64,000 nucleotides of DNA, taken from the NCBI GenBank assembly GCA_005503165.1, contig SCNT01000019.1:23617-87616 (forward strand), given 5' to 3'. Shown here piece by piece: positions 53,992 to 62,462 of the stretch. The DNA is from Sphingomonadaceae bacterium 3R27E2-A (lineage in GTDB: Bacteria > Pseudomonadota > Alphaproteobacteria > Sphingomonadales > Sphingomonadaceae). Numbering within the stretch: position 1 is the first letter of the stretch; every line of letters begins with the position of its first letter. The notes beneath the pieces were generated by a model that ran no database searches, was not told the DNA's origin, and saw only the letters and a list, made by a program, of their open reading frames with translations. The position numbers and the translations under genes were made by a program.

Positions 53992-55005
53992 ATGGCAAGC
54001 CGCTGGCATTGGATGGTTTTTATCGTGGCGCCGCTGGTCGTCACGATGATGCCCGCCGCCGCGCAGGACAAATTGCCCGTCAAGGCGGGCAGGCCCTGGA
54101 CGCACGCGCATAGCGGGATCACCATCCCCGCGGCGCTCGACGAACTGCCGCGCGTGCGCGCCACCAGCTTTGCCGCACCCGAGCTCGAGATCAGCCAGAA
54201 TTTCGCGTCGGAAGACGGGCGCCAGTCGCTGACGCTGTCGATCTTTCGCGACACCAATGGCGCGGTGCCCCTGTGGTTCGCGCAGGCGCAGCGCGCGATC
54301 ATGCGGCGCGCCGACCTCAAGAACCCGGTGCTCGCGGTGCCGCCGCGTGCCTTCACACCGCCGGGCCAAGGCGCGGCAAGCGGATTGAAGGCGGTCTATG
54401 CGCCGACCGCGGTCGAGGGCGTCAAGAGCACCGGGGTCGCACTGTTCGAGGTCGGCGACTGGTATGTCAAATTGCGCGCGAACAGCGCGACGCTGACCCC
54501 GCCCGACATGGCCGACTGGATGGAGGGCGTGATCGCCGAGCTAACGATGCCGCCCGGCAACGCCCCCGCGGCGGTGCCGGTCGCCGATTGCAAACCGAAG
54601 CTCGCGAAGGCGGCCGAAGCCGGTGATTCGACGCTGGCCGACGCCGCGCTGACCGCGGGAGTGAAGGGTCCCGCCGCGCGGGTCGAGGCGGAGCTATGGT
54701 GTCTCGAACGCGTGGTGCGCGGCAATTTTGCGGTCTATCGCCCCGACGGCGCGCGCGACCGCTACCTGCTGGCGAGCGGCGACAACGGCAAGGCCTTCCT
54801 CGTCCAGCCGCAGGGCAGCGGCCGCGCGCGCTATCATTCGGTCAATTTCCTGACTGCGCACCAGGCCACGATTATGCCGGCGCAGAACCGACTGCCCTCG
54901 CCGCAGCGTGTGCTCGACCTTGCCGAGGCGAAGCGCATGGTGACCGCTATCCCGACCTGGCCGCCGACCTCCCCCCTTCCCTCCGCAACAAGAACGACCC
55001 CATGA
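53992..55005 (+). CDS. Secreted protein of unknown function, first of a tandem pair
   Basis: 337 residues from the ATG at 53992 (GGGAAGG upstream). A signal peptide ends at PAAAQ. The mature protein has GRPWTHAHSGITIPAALDEL, FRDTNGAVPLWFAQAQRAI, AFTPPGQGAASGLKAVYAP and a final third with YRPDGARDRYLLASGDNGKA. The next gene encodes the same block order at clear but modest identity, so the two are paralogues. The two paired Cys positions (VADCKPK, LWCLERV) recur. The family is unknown to me. A 12-bp palindrome ACAGCTAGCTGT (53961-53972) lies before the gene. The C-terminus is Pro/Thr-rich and differs from its paralogue. Confidence 0.8.
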   Translation: MASRWHWMVFIVAPLVVTMMPAAAQDKLPVKAGRPWTHAHSGITIPAALDELPRVRATSFAAPELEISQNFASEDGRQSLTLSIFRDTNGAVPLWFAQAQRAIMRRADLKNPVLAVPPRAFTPPGQGAASGLKAVYAPTAVEGVKSTGVALFEVGDWYVKLRANSATLTPPDMADWMEGVIAELTMPPGNAPAAVPVADCKPKLAKAAEAGDSTLADAALTAGVKGPAARVEAELWCLERVVRGNFAVYRPDGARDRYLLASGDNGKAFLVQPQGSGRARYHSVNFLTAHQATIMPAQNRLPSPQRVLDLAEAKRMVTAIPTWPPTSPLPSATRTTP

Positions 55006-56069
55006 AGATGCTCAAGCCTGCCCTGCTCGCGATCGCACTGACCGCCCTCGCCGCCGCACCCGGCGCGTCGGCGCAGCAACCGCTGAAGGTCAAGGAGGGC
55101 AAGGCGTGGAAGCACAAGCATAGCGGCATTGCAGTGCCCGCGACGCTGGGCGGCAACGTCCGCAGCCGCGCCACCGCCTTCGCGCCCGAGGAACTCGACG
55201 TCGGGCTGCAGTTCGACACGGACACGTCGTCGGAGGCGCTGTCCTTCTACATCTATCGCAACACCAACGGCAATGTGGCGCTGTGGTTCGCGCAGGCGCA
55301 AAGCGCGGTCGAAAGCCGCGACATCTTCCACGAGCCAGCGCTGGTCGGCGCGGTGCGCAGCTTCACCCCGCCGGGACAGGCGGCGGCATCGGGGCTGGCC
55401 GCGACCTATGCGCCGGGGTCGCCGTCGGCCTATCGCAGCACGGGCGTGATGCTGCTGCCCGTCGGCCAATTCTACGTGAAGGTCCGCGCCTCGTCGCAGA
55501 GCCGCTCGCCCGTGGAGCTGGCGCAGTGGATGGACCAGGTGCTGGCGAGTATCGATTGGCCCAAGGCGATCGCCGCCGCTCCAGCCGCGGTGCCCGTCGC
55601 CGATTGCGCCGACAAGCTCGCGTTCGACGCCGATGCCAAGGACGCGCCAAAGGACGGCGCGGCGGCACTGATGTCCAGCTTCCTGTCCCTAGCGATCGCC
55701 GATCCGAAGACCGCCGAGGAGACGCGCCCCACCGGCTGGTGCCGCGAGGCGGTCGTCGCACCGGTGCAGGCGGTCTATCGCCCCGACGGCGACGCCGCGC
55801 GCTACCTGCTCGCGGTCGGCGACAATGGCAATGCGGTGATGGTGGGCCCCGAACTCGCGATCGCCGAGCTTGCCGACGGCAAGACCGACACGGCGCCGCG
55901 TTTTTCGGTGAGCCTGGTGCAGGCCGATGCGACGGTGAATTATCTGGCGCAGGACGGGCTGCCGACGCCCGAGCGCGCGATGGAGGTCATCCGCGCCGGG
56001 CGCAAGATATCGCGCGTGCCGACCTGGGGCGACAAGCGCAGCATCGAATTGAACAGCGACGCGATGTAA
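55002..56069 (+). CDS. Secreted protein of unknown function, second of a tandem pair
   Basis: 355 residues; ATG at 55002 overlaps the previous stop (ATGA). A signal peptide ends near ASAQQ. It shares with the upstream protein the blocks KAWKHKHSGIAVPATLGG, YRNTNGNVALWFAQAQSAV, SFTPPGQAAASGLAATYAPG, VADCADKLAF and YRPDGDAARYLLAVGDNGNA. It is therefore the product of tandem duplication, retained as a coupled pair, which suggests a heteromeric or sequential function in the periplasm. No enzyme motif is visible. Confidence 0.82.
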   Translation: MKMLKPALLAIALTALAAAPGASAQQPLKVKEGKAWKHKHSGIAVPATLGGNVRSRATAFAPEELDVGLQFDTDTSSEALSFYIYRNTNGNVALWFAQAQSAVESRDIFHEPALVGAVRSFTPPGQAAASGLAATYAPGSPSAYRSTGVMLLPVGQFYVKVRASSQSRSPVELAQWMDQVLASIDWPKAIAAAPAAVPVADCADKLAFDADAKDAPKDGAAALMSSFLSLAIADPKTAEETRPTGWCREAVVAPVQAVYRPDGDAARYLLAVGDNGNAVMVGPELAIAELADGKTDTAPRFSVSLVQADATVNYLAQDGLPTPERAMEVIRAGRKISRVPTWGDKRSIELNSDAM

Positions 56070-56208
56070 CGGGCTTTCGCACCGGCGCATTCCGCGTGGC
56101 GTGCCGGTTCTGACGAAATCGAAACCCGCACTCCAGATTCCCGTTCTCCCGTGATTTCCGAGTCGTGAAATGTTCCATTTCACTCGAAATCACTCTAACG
56201 CGCGCGGC

Positions 56209-56922
56209 ATGACTGCTTACAAGCCCGGCGATCCGACCACGATCAACCGCCTCTATGGCCGCTCCAAAGGCAAGCCGCTGCGCGCGGGGCAGCAGGACTT
56301 GGTCGATACGCTGCTGCCGCAGATCGCGGTGCCGGTGGAGGGCAACGTCACGGCGGCGCGGCTGTTTGGCGAGGAACGCCCGCTGCATTTCGAGATCGGC
56401 TTCGGCGGCGGCGAGCATATGGCGGCGCGCGCCGACATGCTGCCCGACCATGGCTTCATCGGCGCCGAGCCCTTCATCAACGGCGTGGCGCAGGCGCTGG
56501 TCCATGTTGCGGGGGACCATGGCAAGAATTTGCCGCTCGGCAATGTCCGCATCCACCACGGCGACGCGCTCGAGGTGCTGCGCCGCATCCCCGACGGCGC
56601 GCTGAGCTTCGCCTATCTGCTGCACCCCGATCCCTGGCCCAAGGCGCGCCATGCCAAGCGGCGGATGATGAACGACGGCCCGCTCGACCTGATCGCGGCG
56701 AAGCTGAAGCCCGGCGGCGAATTCCGTTTCGGCACCGACCATCCGGTCTATCTCGAACATGCGCTGATGGTGATGCGGCGCCACCGCCACCAGTTCGAAT
56801 GGCTGGCCAGGGAGGCGAAGGATTTCCTGACCCGTCCCGCGGGCTGGCCCGGGACGCGTTACGAAGCCAAGGCGCGCGCGCTGGAGCACGAGGTCTGGTA
56901 TTTCCGCTACCGGCGGCGCTGA
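56209..56922 (+). CDS. trmB: tRNA (guanine-N7-)-methyltransferase
   Basis: 237 residues from the ATG at 56209. Motifs are LHFEIGFGGGEHMAARA (SAM-binding), FIGAEPFINGVAQAL, YLLHPDPWPKARHAKRRM (the family hallmark DPWPK) and FGTDHPVYLEHAL. It makes m7G46 in tRNA. The 139-bp gap before it holds an 8-bp hairpin GTGAAATG-TTC-CATTTCAC (56165-56183), of unknown role. Confidence 0.95.
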   Translation: MTAYKPGDPTTINRLYGRSKGKPLRAGQQDLVDTLLPQIAVPVEGNVTAARLFGEERPLHFEIGFGGGEHMAARADMLPDHGFIGAEPFINGVAQALVHVAGDHGKNLPLGNVRIHHGDALEVLRRIPDGALSFAYLLHPDPWPKARHAKRRMMNDGPLDLIAAKLKPGGEFRFGTDHPVYLEHALMVMRRHRHQFEWLAREAKDFLTRPAGWPGTRYEAKARALEHEVWYFRYRRR

Positions 56923-56925
56923 GGC

Positions 56926-57789
56926 CTAGCCTGCAAGGATCGCCCGCAAGTCGGGCGGCGGGGCTTTGCCGGCACGCGCCAGTTCATCGAGCGTCGCCAG
57001 CGCCATCGCGCGATAGGCGGGCAGCAGGCCGGGGCAGTCGCGCGCGATTGCAGCGAGATGGGTGCGGATCGTGGCGTCGTCGCCGCGCAGAAGGGGACCC
57101 GACAGCGCGTCCAAGCCGTGCGCGAGGCTGTTCTCGAGCGCCGCCCGGACGAGCGGGGCGAGCAGTGCTTCGGGCTCGCCCGCACCCGCGGCGCGGAGCG
57201 CGCGCGATGCGCCGCTCATCAGCGTCACCAGATGATTCGCGGCGTGCGACAGCGCGGCGTGATAAAGCGCGCGCCGTTCCTCGGCGATCTCGACCGCGAC
57301 CCCGCCGAGCAGGGCGACGAGCGTGCGGGCCTCGGCCAGCGCTTCGCCGTCGGTCGCAGTGATCGCAAAGCGTGCGCCAGCCATGCGTCCCGCTTCCTGC
57401 GCTGGATCGCCGGTGAAGGTCATTGCGGGATGCACCGCCGCGGTGAGCGCGCCGCGGCCAGCGAGCGGCGCGAGGATCGCGGCGCCGCTGCCGCCGCTGA
57501 CGTGGCAGACGAAGGGCTCGGTCCCCGCGAGCGCTTCGGCGAGCCCGACCGCGACCTCGGCGAGCGCCGCATCGGCAACCGCGATGACGATCAGGTCGCA
57601 GCTGGCGGTGAGGTCGGCGCAGTTCTCCGCGACCGTACCGCCAACCGTAGCAGCGGCCTCGTGCACGCGGCCGGGCGAGCGTCCCCAGATCAGCACCGGC
57701 GCGGCCGAACGCGGCGCGAGCGCCAGCGCCATGGCGCGCGCGACGCGGCCCGAGCCGGCGATGCCGATGCGCTGATAGCGGACGCCCAT
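56926..57789 (-). CDS. Rossmann-fold protein with DUF2520-type C-terminus
   Basis: 287 residues from the ATG at 57789. An NAD(P)-binding N-terminus (IGIAGSGRVARAMALAL) is followed by LIVIAVADAALAEVA, VCHVSGGSGAAIL, AVHPAMTF and a helical C-terminus with YHAALSHAANHLVTLM. This matches the F420/NADP-oxidoreductase-like DUF2520 family, related to 6-phosphogluconate and ketopantoate-type dehydrogenases. The substrate is not known. It is coupled to pip: their coding regions overlap by one base (TGATG). Confidence 0.85.
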   Translation of the reverse strand: MGVRYQRIGIAGSGRVARAMALALAPRSAAPVLIWGRSPGRVHEAAATVGGTVAENCADLTASCDLIVIAVADAALAEVAVGLAEALAGTEPFVCHVSGGSGAAILAPLAGRGALTAAVHPAMTFTGDPAQEAGRMAGARFAITATDGEALAEARTLVALLGGVAVEIAEERRALYHAALSHAANHLVTLMSGASRALRAAGAGEPEALLAPLVRAALENSLAHGLDALSGPLLRGDDATIRTHLAAIARDCPGLLPAYRAMALATLDELARAGKAPPPDLRAILAG

Positions 57790-58886
57790 CAGCCCGTAAG
57801 CTTTGGCAGCCCGTCCATGATCGCGGTCAACGCCAGCGCATTTTCGCGCTCCATCGCGCTGTGCCCGGCGTTGGTCACGACATAAGTGGCGGGCTCGGCC
57901 CCCGCCCCGCGCAGCGCATCGACCAGCCGCGAGGCCTGCGTCAGCGGGCACACCTGGTCGAAGCGGCCGTGGACGATATGCACGGGGATTTTCGCGAGCA
58001 CATCGGCGCTGCCGAGCAGATGGCCGGGTTCGATGAAGAGGTTGTTCGCGAAATAATGCGCCTCGATCTGCGCGAAGCAGAGCGCGAAATCGGCGTCGCC
58101 GAACTTGCCCGTTGCCGCCGATTCGGGGATCATGTTCGAGATCACGCCTTCCCAGAGCGACCAGGTCACCGCGGCGTGGAGCTGCTTGTCGCGCTCGGCG
58201 TCGCTCGCCGGGACCATGTCGAAAATGCGCTTGTACGCCGCCATGACGTCGCGGCGTTCCTCGACCGTGAGCACCGCCAGCAGCTCGCCCCATTCCTGGG
58301 GATAGCTGATGTACGCACCGGGCGCGGTGAGCGCATAGGGCGCCTCGTGCCAGGTCGCGGCGTTGCCCTGGTAGAGATAGTCGAGGTCTTCGGCGGCGCC
58401 CAGAAAGATGCCGCGCAGGATCAGGCTGGCGCAATGGCCGGGATGCTCGATCGCATAGGCCATGGCGAGCGTGCTGCCCCAGCTGCCTCCGAAGACATGC
58501 ATCTTGCCCGTTATGCCGAGCGCGTCGCGCAATTTCTCTATGTCGCCGATCAGGTCGGCAGTGGTGTTCTTGGCGAGCGCGACCGCGGGGCCCGCCGAGG
58601 CGACCGTCGGCTCGCTCTTGCCGCAGCCGCGCTGGTCGAACAGGATCACGCGGTAGCGCGCGGGGTCGAAGAAGCGCGCCATTTCGGGCGAACAGGCGCC
58701 GCCCGGCCCGCCGTGCAGGACCATCACCGGCTCGCCCGCGGGATTGCCATATTCCTCCCAATAGAGGCGGTGGTCGGGGTCGCTGTCGACCGCGAGATGG
58801 CCGGTGCGGAGCGGCGGCGTCGCGGGATGGACCCAGCCGTCGCCGATCTTGCTCGACGCTGCGAGGCGCGAGAAATCCATCGTCAC
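57789..58886 (-). CDS. pip: Proline iminopeptidase
   Basis: 365 residues; typical Pip proteins have 310-330, and the excess is in the lid region and N-terminus. Motifs are MVLHGGPGGACSPE, ILFDQRGCGKSEP, nucleophile elbow GGSWGSTLA, acid in IVHGRFDQVCP and His in TNAGHSAME. It removes N-terminal proline from peptides (family S33). There is no signal peptide, so it is cytoplasmic. It overlaps the FKBP gene by four bases, which makes peptide-bond isomerisation at proline and proline release a suggestive pair. Confidence 0.93.
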   Translation of the reverse strand: MTMDFSRLAASSKIGDGWVHPATPPLRTGHLAVDSDPDHRLYWEEYGNPAGEPVMVLHGGPGGACSPEMARFFDPARYRVILFDQRGCGKSEPTVASAGPAVALAKNTTADLIGDIEKLRDALGITGKMHVFGGSWGSTLAMAYAIEHPGHCASLILRGIFLGAAEDLDYLYQGNAATWHEAPYALTAPGAYISYPQEWGELLAVLTVEERRDVMAAYKRIFDMVPASDAERDKQLHAAVTWSLWEGVISNMIPESAATGKFGDADFALCFAQIEAHYFANNLFIEPGHLLGSADVLAKIPVHIVHGRFDQVCPLTQASRLVDALRGAGAEPATYVVTNAGHSAMERENALALTAIMDGLPKLTG

Positions 58887-59371
58887 TTCCCCCCGATCGA
58901 GAGCAATTCGACGGTGAAGAGCAGGGTCGCGCCGCCGGGGATGGGGCCGCGGCCGCCGATGCCGTAGCCGAGATCATGGGGGATGGCGAATTCGACCTTG
59001 TCGCCGATCGCCATATACTGGACGCCCTCGGTCCAGCCCTGGATCACGCGATTCAACGGAAAGGTCGCGGGCTGGCCGCGCGCGACCGAGCTGTCGAACT
59101 CCGACCCGTCGACGAAGGTGCCGACATAATGGACGGTGACCGCATCGTCGGCGCCCGGGCGCGGGCCCGCGCCGGTGCCCGCGATGCGGCGCCAGCGCAG
59201 CCCGCTGGCCATGACGTTCCAGCCGCTCCCCGCATGGCGCTCGGCGAGCGCGGCCGACTGGCGGTTGAGCCAGGCGGTGGTCACCTGCTGCGCCGGCGGC
59301 TCGCCCTGCGCCGCGGCGGGGGCGGCGAGGGTCAATGCCGCAAGGAAGGTCAGGGTGCGGGGCAAGGTCAT
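58883..59371 (-). CDS. FKBP-type peptidyl-prolyl isomerase, exported
   Basis: 162 residues. A signal peptide spans residues 1-21 (TLTFLAALTLAAPAAAQ). The FKBP domain has VTVHYVGTFVDGSEFDSS, FPLNRVIQGWTEGVQYM, VEFAIPHDLGYG and GATLLFTVELLSI, with the active-site aromatic and Asp residues kept. It speeds proline cis-trans change in periplasmic proteins. The 506-bp gap upstream contains a family 1 element (copy C), whereas the promoter is probably close to the start. Confidence 0.94.
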   Translation of the reverse strand: MTLPRTLTFLAALTLAAPAAAQGEPPAQQVTTAWLNRQSAALAERHAGSGWNVMASGLRWRRIAGTGAGPRPGADDAVTVHYVGTFVDGSEFDSSVARGQPATFPLNRVIQGWTEGVQYMAIGDKVEFAIPHDLGYGIGGRGPIPGGATLLFTVELLSIGGK

Positions 59372-59484
59372 CGCGATCTCCTAAATGAAGACCGCGGCAT
59401 AGCGGGGCGGCGCGGCGGTGCAATCCCCGTTGGCAGGGGAGCGGTCGGTGGAGGGACGGGTTTGGGTGGGGAGCGGACCCTCCT

Positions 59485-59628
59485 AATCCTCCCTGTCGCG
59501 AAGCGATGGGGAGGGGGACCATGCGAAGCATGGTGGAGGGGCGGCGGCCTCGAGCCGATGCTTCAGGCCTCGACCCCTCCACCGCCTTCGGCGGTCCCCC
59601 TCCCCGCGGCTTCGCCGCAGGGAGGATT
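59485..59628. repeat. Family 1 branched palindromic element, copy C
   Basis: The arm pairs are 59485-59495/59618-59628, 59507-59520/59593-59606 (one G-T pair) and 59532-59541/59574-59583. Mini-hairpins are TCGC-GAA-GCGA, ATGC-GAA-GCAT, GCC-TTC-GGC and CGGC-TTC-GCCG. The left 57 nt match copy A. It lies in the 506-bp gap 59372-59877. The rest of the gap holds the terminator at 59778-59813 and no other clear signal. Confidence 0.92.
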
Positions 59629-59777
59629 AAGAAGGGCCGCTCTCGCCCGAACCTTGACATTTGGGGTGGGCGCGGACGGCGCGGAACGAAAGGAAAGACG
59701 CGCCGGCCGCAGCCCACCCCGCCCCCTCCCGCAGGGGGAGGAGGTTTTCCGAAAGATCGCGATCGGGAAGCGACACA

Positions 59778-59813
59778 AACAAAACGGGGCGGCCCCGTAT
59801 CAGGTACCGCCCC
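59778..59813 (-). terminator. Terminator of the small secreted protein gene
   Basis: GGGGCGG (59786-59792) pairs with CCGCCCC (59807-59813). On the minus strand it is followed by GTTTTGTTTG (59785-59776), so it fits a Rho-independent terminator 65 bp after the 59878-60216 gene. Confidence 0.7.
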
Positions 59814-59877
59814 AGTCAGTGGATCCGCCTGGGAGAGGGAGAGGACGGATCGGAGATTGGTGTCGTCTGGCTTGTTC

Positions 59878-60216
59878 TTAGTTGGCGGCCGCGACCTGCG
59901 CGTCGCCCTGTACTTCGCTCACGCCGGCGAGCTTGAGCGCAGCGCGGAACTGCTTGGCGGCGGCGCGTTCGTTGCCGGCTTCGCAGAGCTTCTTGCCGGT
60001 CGAGACGAAGCGCTTCGCGTTGGCCTGCTTGCCGGCTTCGGCGCCGCTGGCGGCAGTCGAAGCCTGGTCGGCGAGGCTGGCGCAGCGATAATCGCCGCCC
60101 GACTGCGCATAGGCCGGCGAGGTCGTCGCGACGAGGCCGGTGAAGGCCAGCGCCGAAGCGGCGACGATGGCAAAAGCCGAGGGGAAGCGGCGGAAGTTGG
60201 AGAGCTGATTGGCCAT
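59878..60216 (-). CDS. Small secreted protein of unknown function
   Basis: 112 residues from the ATG at 60216 (AAAGGA upstream). A long signal peptide (AFAIVAASALAFTGLVATTSPAYA, shortened: IVAASALAFTGLVATTS) is followed by a mature part of about 70 residues with two Cys (RCASLADQA, KLCEAGNE) and Ala/Lys-rich helices (AGKQANAKRFVSTGKKL). It looks like a compact helical periplasmic protein with a disulfide. It has its own terminator and is divergent from a LysR gene. The family is not known to me. Confidence 0.75.
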   Translation of the reverse strand: MANQLSNFRRFPSAFAIVAASALAFTGLVATTSPAYAQSGGDYRCASLADQASTAASGAEAGKQANAKRFVSTGKKLCEAGNERAAAKQFRAALKLAGVSEVQGDAQVAAAN

Positions 60217-60261
60217 GGGAGAGGTTCCTTTCGTTTCGTTGTGCAACCTTTTTAGGCGCGA

Positions 60262-60288
60262 TTGCGCAAATAGATAATCCTCTATAAT
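60262..60288 (+). promoter_or_regulatory. Sigma-70-like promoter of the LysR gene
   Basis: TTGCGC (60262-60267) and TATAAT (60283-60288) are 15 bp apart. The expected start is near 60295, only about five bases before the TTG start codon at 60300, which suggests a leaderless or near-leaderless mRNA. The promoter overlaps an imperfect palindrome AGATAAT...ATAATCT that LysR might bind. Confidence 0.4.
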
Positions 60289-60299
60289 CTGCAAGTGCC

Positions 60300-61226
60300 T
60301 TGAAGCAGGATTTAACAATCCCCCATGGGGTCCTCGACGGGATTGAGGCCTTTCTGCGTGTCGCGGAGCGGCGGAGCTTTTCCGCGGCTGCGGCCGACCT
60401 CGGCGTCTCGCCCTCAGCGATCAGCCAGACGATCAAGAGCCTGGAGGCGCGCGTCGGCGCGCCCTTGTTCATGCGCACGACGCGGAGCGTCGGGCTGACG
60501 CAGGCGGGCGAGATGTTCTACGAGCGCGCGGCGCCCGCCTATGCCGGGCTCGGCGACGCCTATGAGGCGGCGCGCAACCTGGGCAACCGGCCCGCAGGAA
60601 GGCTGCGGATCAACCTGATGCGCGGCGCAGTGCAGCCCCTGTTCGAACCGATCATCGCGGGCTTTTGCGAGACCTATCCCGAGATCGAGCTGGAAATCTA
60701 TGCCGAGGACGCACTGACCGACCTCAGCGCCAACGGTTTCGACGCGGGCGTGCGCATGGGCGAATCGCTCGACGCCGACGTGATCGCAGTACGGCTGACC
60801 GGACCCTTCCGCTTCGTAGCGGTCGCCGCCCCCGCCTATCTCGACAAGCACGGCCGACCCGCCGAGCCCGAAGAGCTGCGCCACCATCGCTGCGTGCGCA
60901 TGCGAATGGGCAGCGGCGCGCTGATGCCCTGGAGCTTTGAAAAGGGAAATCGCGAGTTCGAGGTCGGCGTCACCGGCCCGGTGATCGTCAACGACTTCAC
61001 CGCGATGATGGTCGCGGTGCACGCGGGCGTCGCGATGGGAATGACCGCCGAGCCGGTGGTCAAGGCGCAGGTGGCGGCGGGCCAACTCGAACTGGTGCTC
61101 GGCGACTATGCCTGCTCGACCTCGGGGCTGTTCCTCTATTATCCCAGCCGCAAGCAGGTGATGCCCAAATTGCGCGCCTTCATCGATTATGTGCGCGACT
61201 ATCTGCCCGACGACGTGACCAGCTGA
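60300..61226 (+). CDS. LysR-family transcriptional regulator
   Basis: 308 residues; the start is TTG, as no ATG or GTG in frame is near. The winged HTH is at about residues 12-70 (LRVAERRSFSAAAADLGVSP, SAISQTIKSLEARVG), and the effector domain follows (RLRINLMRGAVQPLFEPIIA, GFDAGVRMGESLDADVIAVR). This matches the CrgA-like branch. It could regulate the divergent small secreted protein or the downstream TSUP transporter; the sequence does not decide. Confidence 0.9.
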   Translation: MKQDLTIPHGVLDGIEAFLRVAERRSFSAAAADLGVSPSAISQTIKSLEARVGAPLFMRTTRSVGLTQAGEMFYERAAPAYAGLGDAYEAARNLGNRPAGRLRINLMRGAVQPLFEPIIAGFCETYPEIELEIYAEDALTDLSANGFDAGVRMGESLDADVIAVRLTGPFRFVAVAAPAYLDKHGRPAEPEELRHHRCVRMRMGSGALMPWSFEKGNREFEVGVTGPVIVNDFTAMMVAVHAGVAMGMTAEPVVKAQVAAGQLELVLGDYACSTSGLFLYYPSRKQVMPKLRAFIDYVRDYLPDDVTS

Positions 61227-61350
61227 CCACGTTCGCGCCCCTCACTTGGGCGTGCAAACAAATCCCTTCATCGTGCGCAGAAAAATTGGACTCGCGATTC
61301 GTCGCGAAACGCGGCAGCGAGTTGTCAACTAAAGGGGTTGGGATACATTC

Positions 61351-62118
61351 ATGATCGATCCGGCGTCCATCGACTTCGCAGCGCTCCTGCCCTTCATCCT
61401 GATCGGTTTCGCCGCGCAGCTGGTCGACGGTGCGCTCGGCATGGCCTTCGGGGTGATCTGCAACACCCTGCTCGTCGCGGTTCTGGGCGTGCCGCCCGCC
61501 ACCGCGTCGGCGCGAATCCATGTGGTCGAGATGTTCACCACCGGCGCCTCGGGGCTGAGCCACCTCTTTCACCGCAACATCGACTGGCCCCTGTTCTGGC
61601 GGCTGCTGATCCCCGGCGTGGTCGGCGGTGTGCTCGGCGCCTATGTGCTGACGTCGCTGCACGCCGAGGTCGTGAAGCCCTTCGTGCTCGGCTATCTGGT
61701 GCTGATCGGCGTGTGGCTGCTGATCCGCGGCCTGCTTTATCCGCCCAAGTTCGAAAAGCCCAAGGTGGTCGCGCCGCTCGCGGTCGTCGGCGGCTTCCTC
61801 GACGCCGCGGGCGGCGGCGGCTGGGGGCCGGTCGTGACCTCGAACCTGCTCGTTCAGGGCGGCGAGCCGCGCAAGGTCGTCGGCACGGTGAACAGCGTCG
61901 AATTCTTCCTCGCTGTGTCGGTGTCGATCGCGTTCATTGCGAACCTCGGCTTCGAAGAGATATTGGGGCCGACGCTGGGCCTCATCATCGGCGGCGTCGC
62001 CGCGGCGCCGCTGGGCGCGATGATGGCGAAGCGCTTCTCGCCCAAGGTGATGCTGGTGATGGTCGGCGTCGTGCTGATCGCGACGAGTGCCTTCGGTCTG
62101 TACAAGGCGTTGACTTGA
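61351..62118 (+). CDS. TSUP-family (TauE/SafE) sulfite or organosulfonate exporter
   Basis: 255 residues with about eight membrane segments and the two TSUP repeats: FAAQLVDGALGMAFGVICNT in the first half and GGFLDAAGGGGWGPV in the second, each carrying the Gly-rich loop. It is an inner-membrane anion transporter, with sulfite, sulfolactate or sulfoacetate as common substrates. It lies 124 bp after the LysR gene, on the same strand. No sulfur-metabolism gene is next to it. Confidence 0.9.
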   Translation: MIDPASIDFAALLPFILIGFAAQLVDGALGMAFGVICNTLLVAVLGVPPATASARIHVVEMFTTGASGLSHLFHRNIDWPLFWRLLIPGVVGGVLGAYVLTSLHAEVVKPFVLGYLVLIGVWLLIRGLLYPPKFEKPKVVAPLAVVGGFLDAAGGGGWGPVVTSNLLVQGGEPRKVVGTVNSVEFFLAVSVSIAFIANLGFEEILGPTLGLIIGGVAAAPLGAMMAKRFSPKVMLVMVGVVLIATSAFGLYKALT

Positions 62119-62157
62119 GCAGGCGTCCGGAACGAGCGGAAGCGGTCATTCTGCAAT

Positions 62158-62232
62158 CGTCACCCCGGACTTGATCCGGGATCCCGCTTTGCGGCGTTGA
62201 GAGCGGGACCCCGGGTCAAGCCCGGAGTGACG
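62158..62232. repeat. Palindromic element, family 5
   Basis: CGTCACCCCGGACTTGATCC on the left is complementary with few mismatches to a right arm ending in GGGTCAAGCCCGGAGTGACG. The inner arms ATCCCGCTT and AGCGGGACC also pair. It lies 40 bp after the TSUP stop. Confidence 0.85.
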
Positions 62233-62257
62233 CAGGTTGGGAAATCAACCTTTTTTG

Positions 62258-62334
62258 CTCCCCGGCGAAAGCCGTGGCCCATGAGGAAGAGGGCCGCGCT
62301 CGCCACCTGGACCCCGGCATTCGCCGGGGAACGG
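62258..62334. repeat. Palindromic element, family 4, diverged copy
   Basis: The left arm CTCCCCGGCGAAAGCCGTGG and right arm CCCCGGCATTCGCCGGGGAA match the family 4 copies at 360-447 and in edd, with a few changes. It follows the family 5 element after 26 bp, so two unrelated palindromes stand in tandem. Confidence 0.85.
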
Positions 62335-62414
62335 AACAGGACGAACGTCCGCTTCCCATCCCGACGCCGTCCCCCGCTTCCCCCGTTGCGAATCCGTTTG
62401 ACCGCGCGCCCAAA

Positions 62415-62444
62415 CGATATAAATATGATATCATCATTATATCG
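62415..62444 (+). promoter_or_regulatory. 30-bp operator-like palindrome before the SPFH operon
   Basis: CGATATAA (62415-62422) and TTATATCG (62437-62444) frame ATGATATCAT (62425-62434), itself a perfect palindrome, and both share one centre. Only two base pairs of 15 break the symmetry. It ends 18 bp before the ATG and overlaps the likely promoter. It is AT-rich in a GC-rich region. A dimeric or tetrameric repressor is expected to bind. Confidence 0.65.
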
Positions 62445-62462
62445 AGTGATTCGGAGGGAAAC

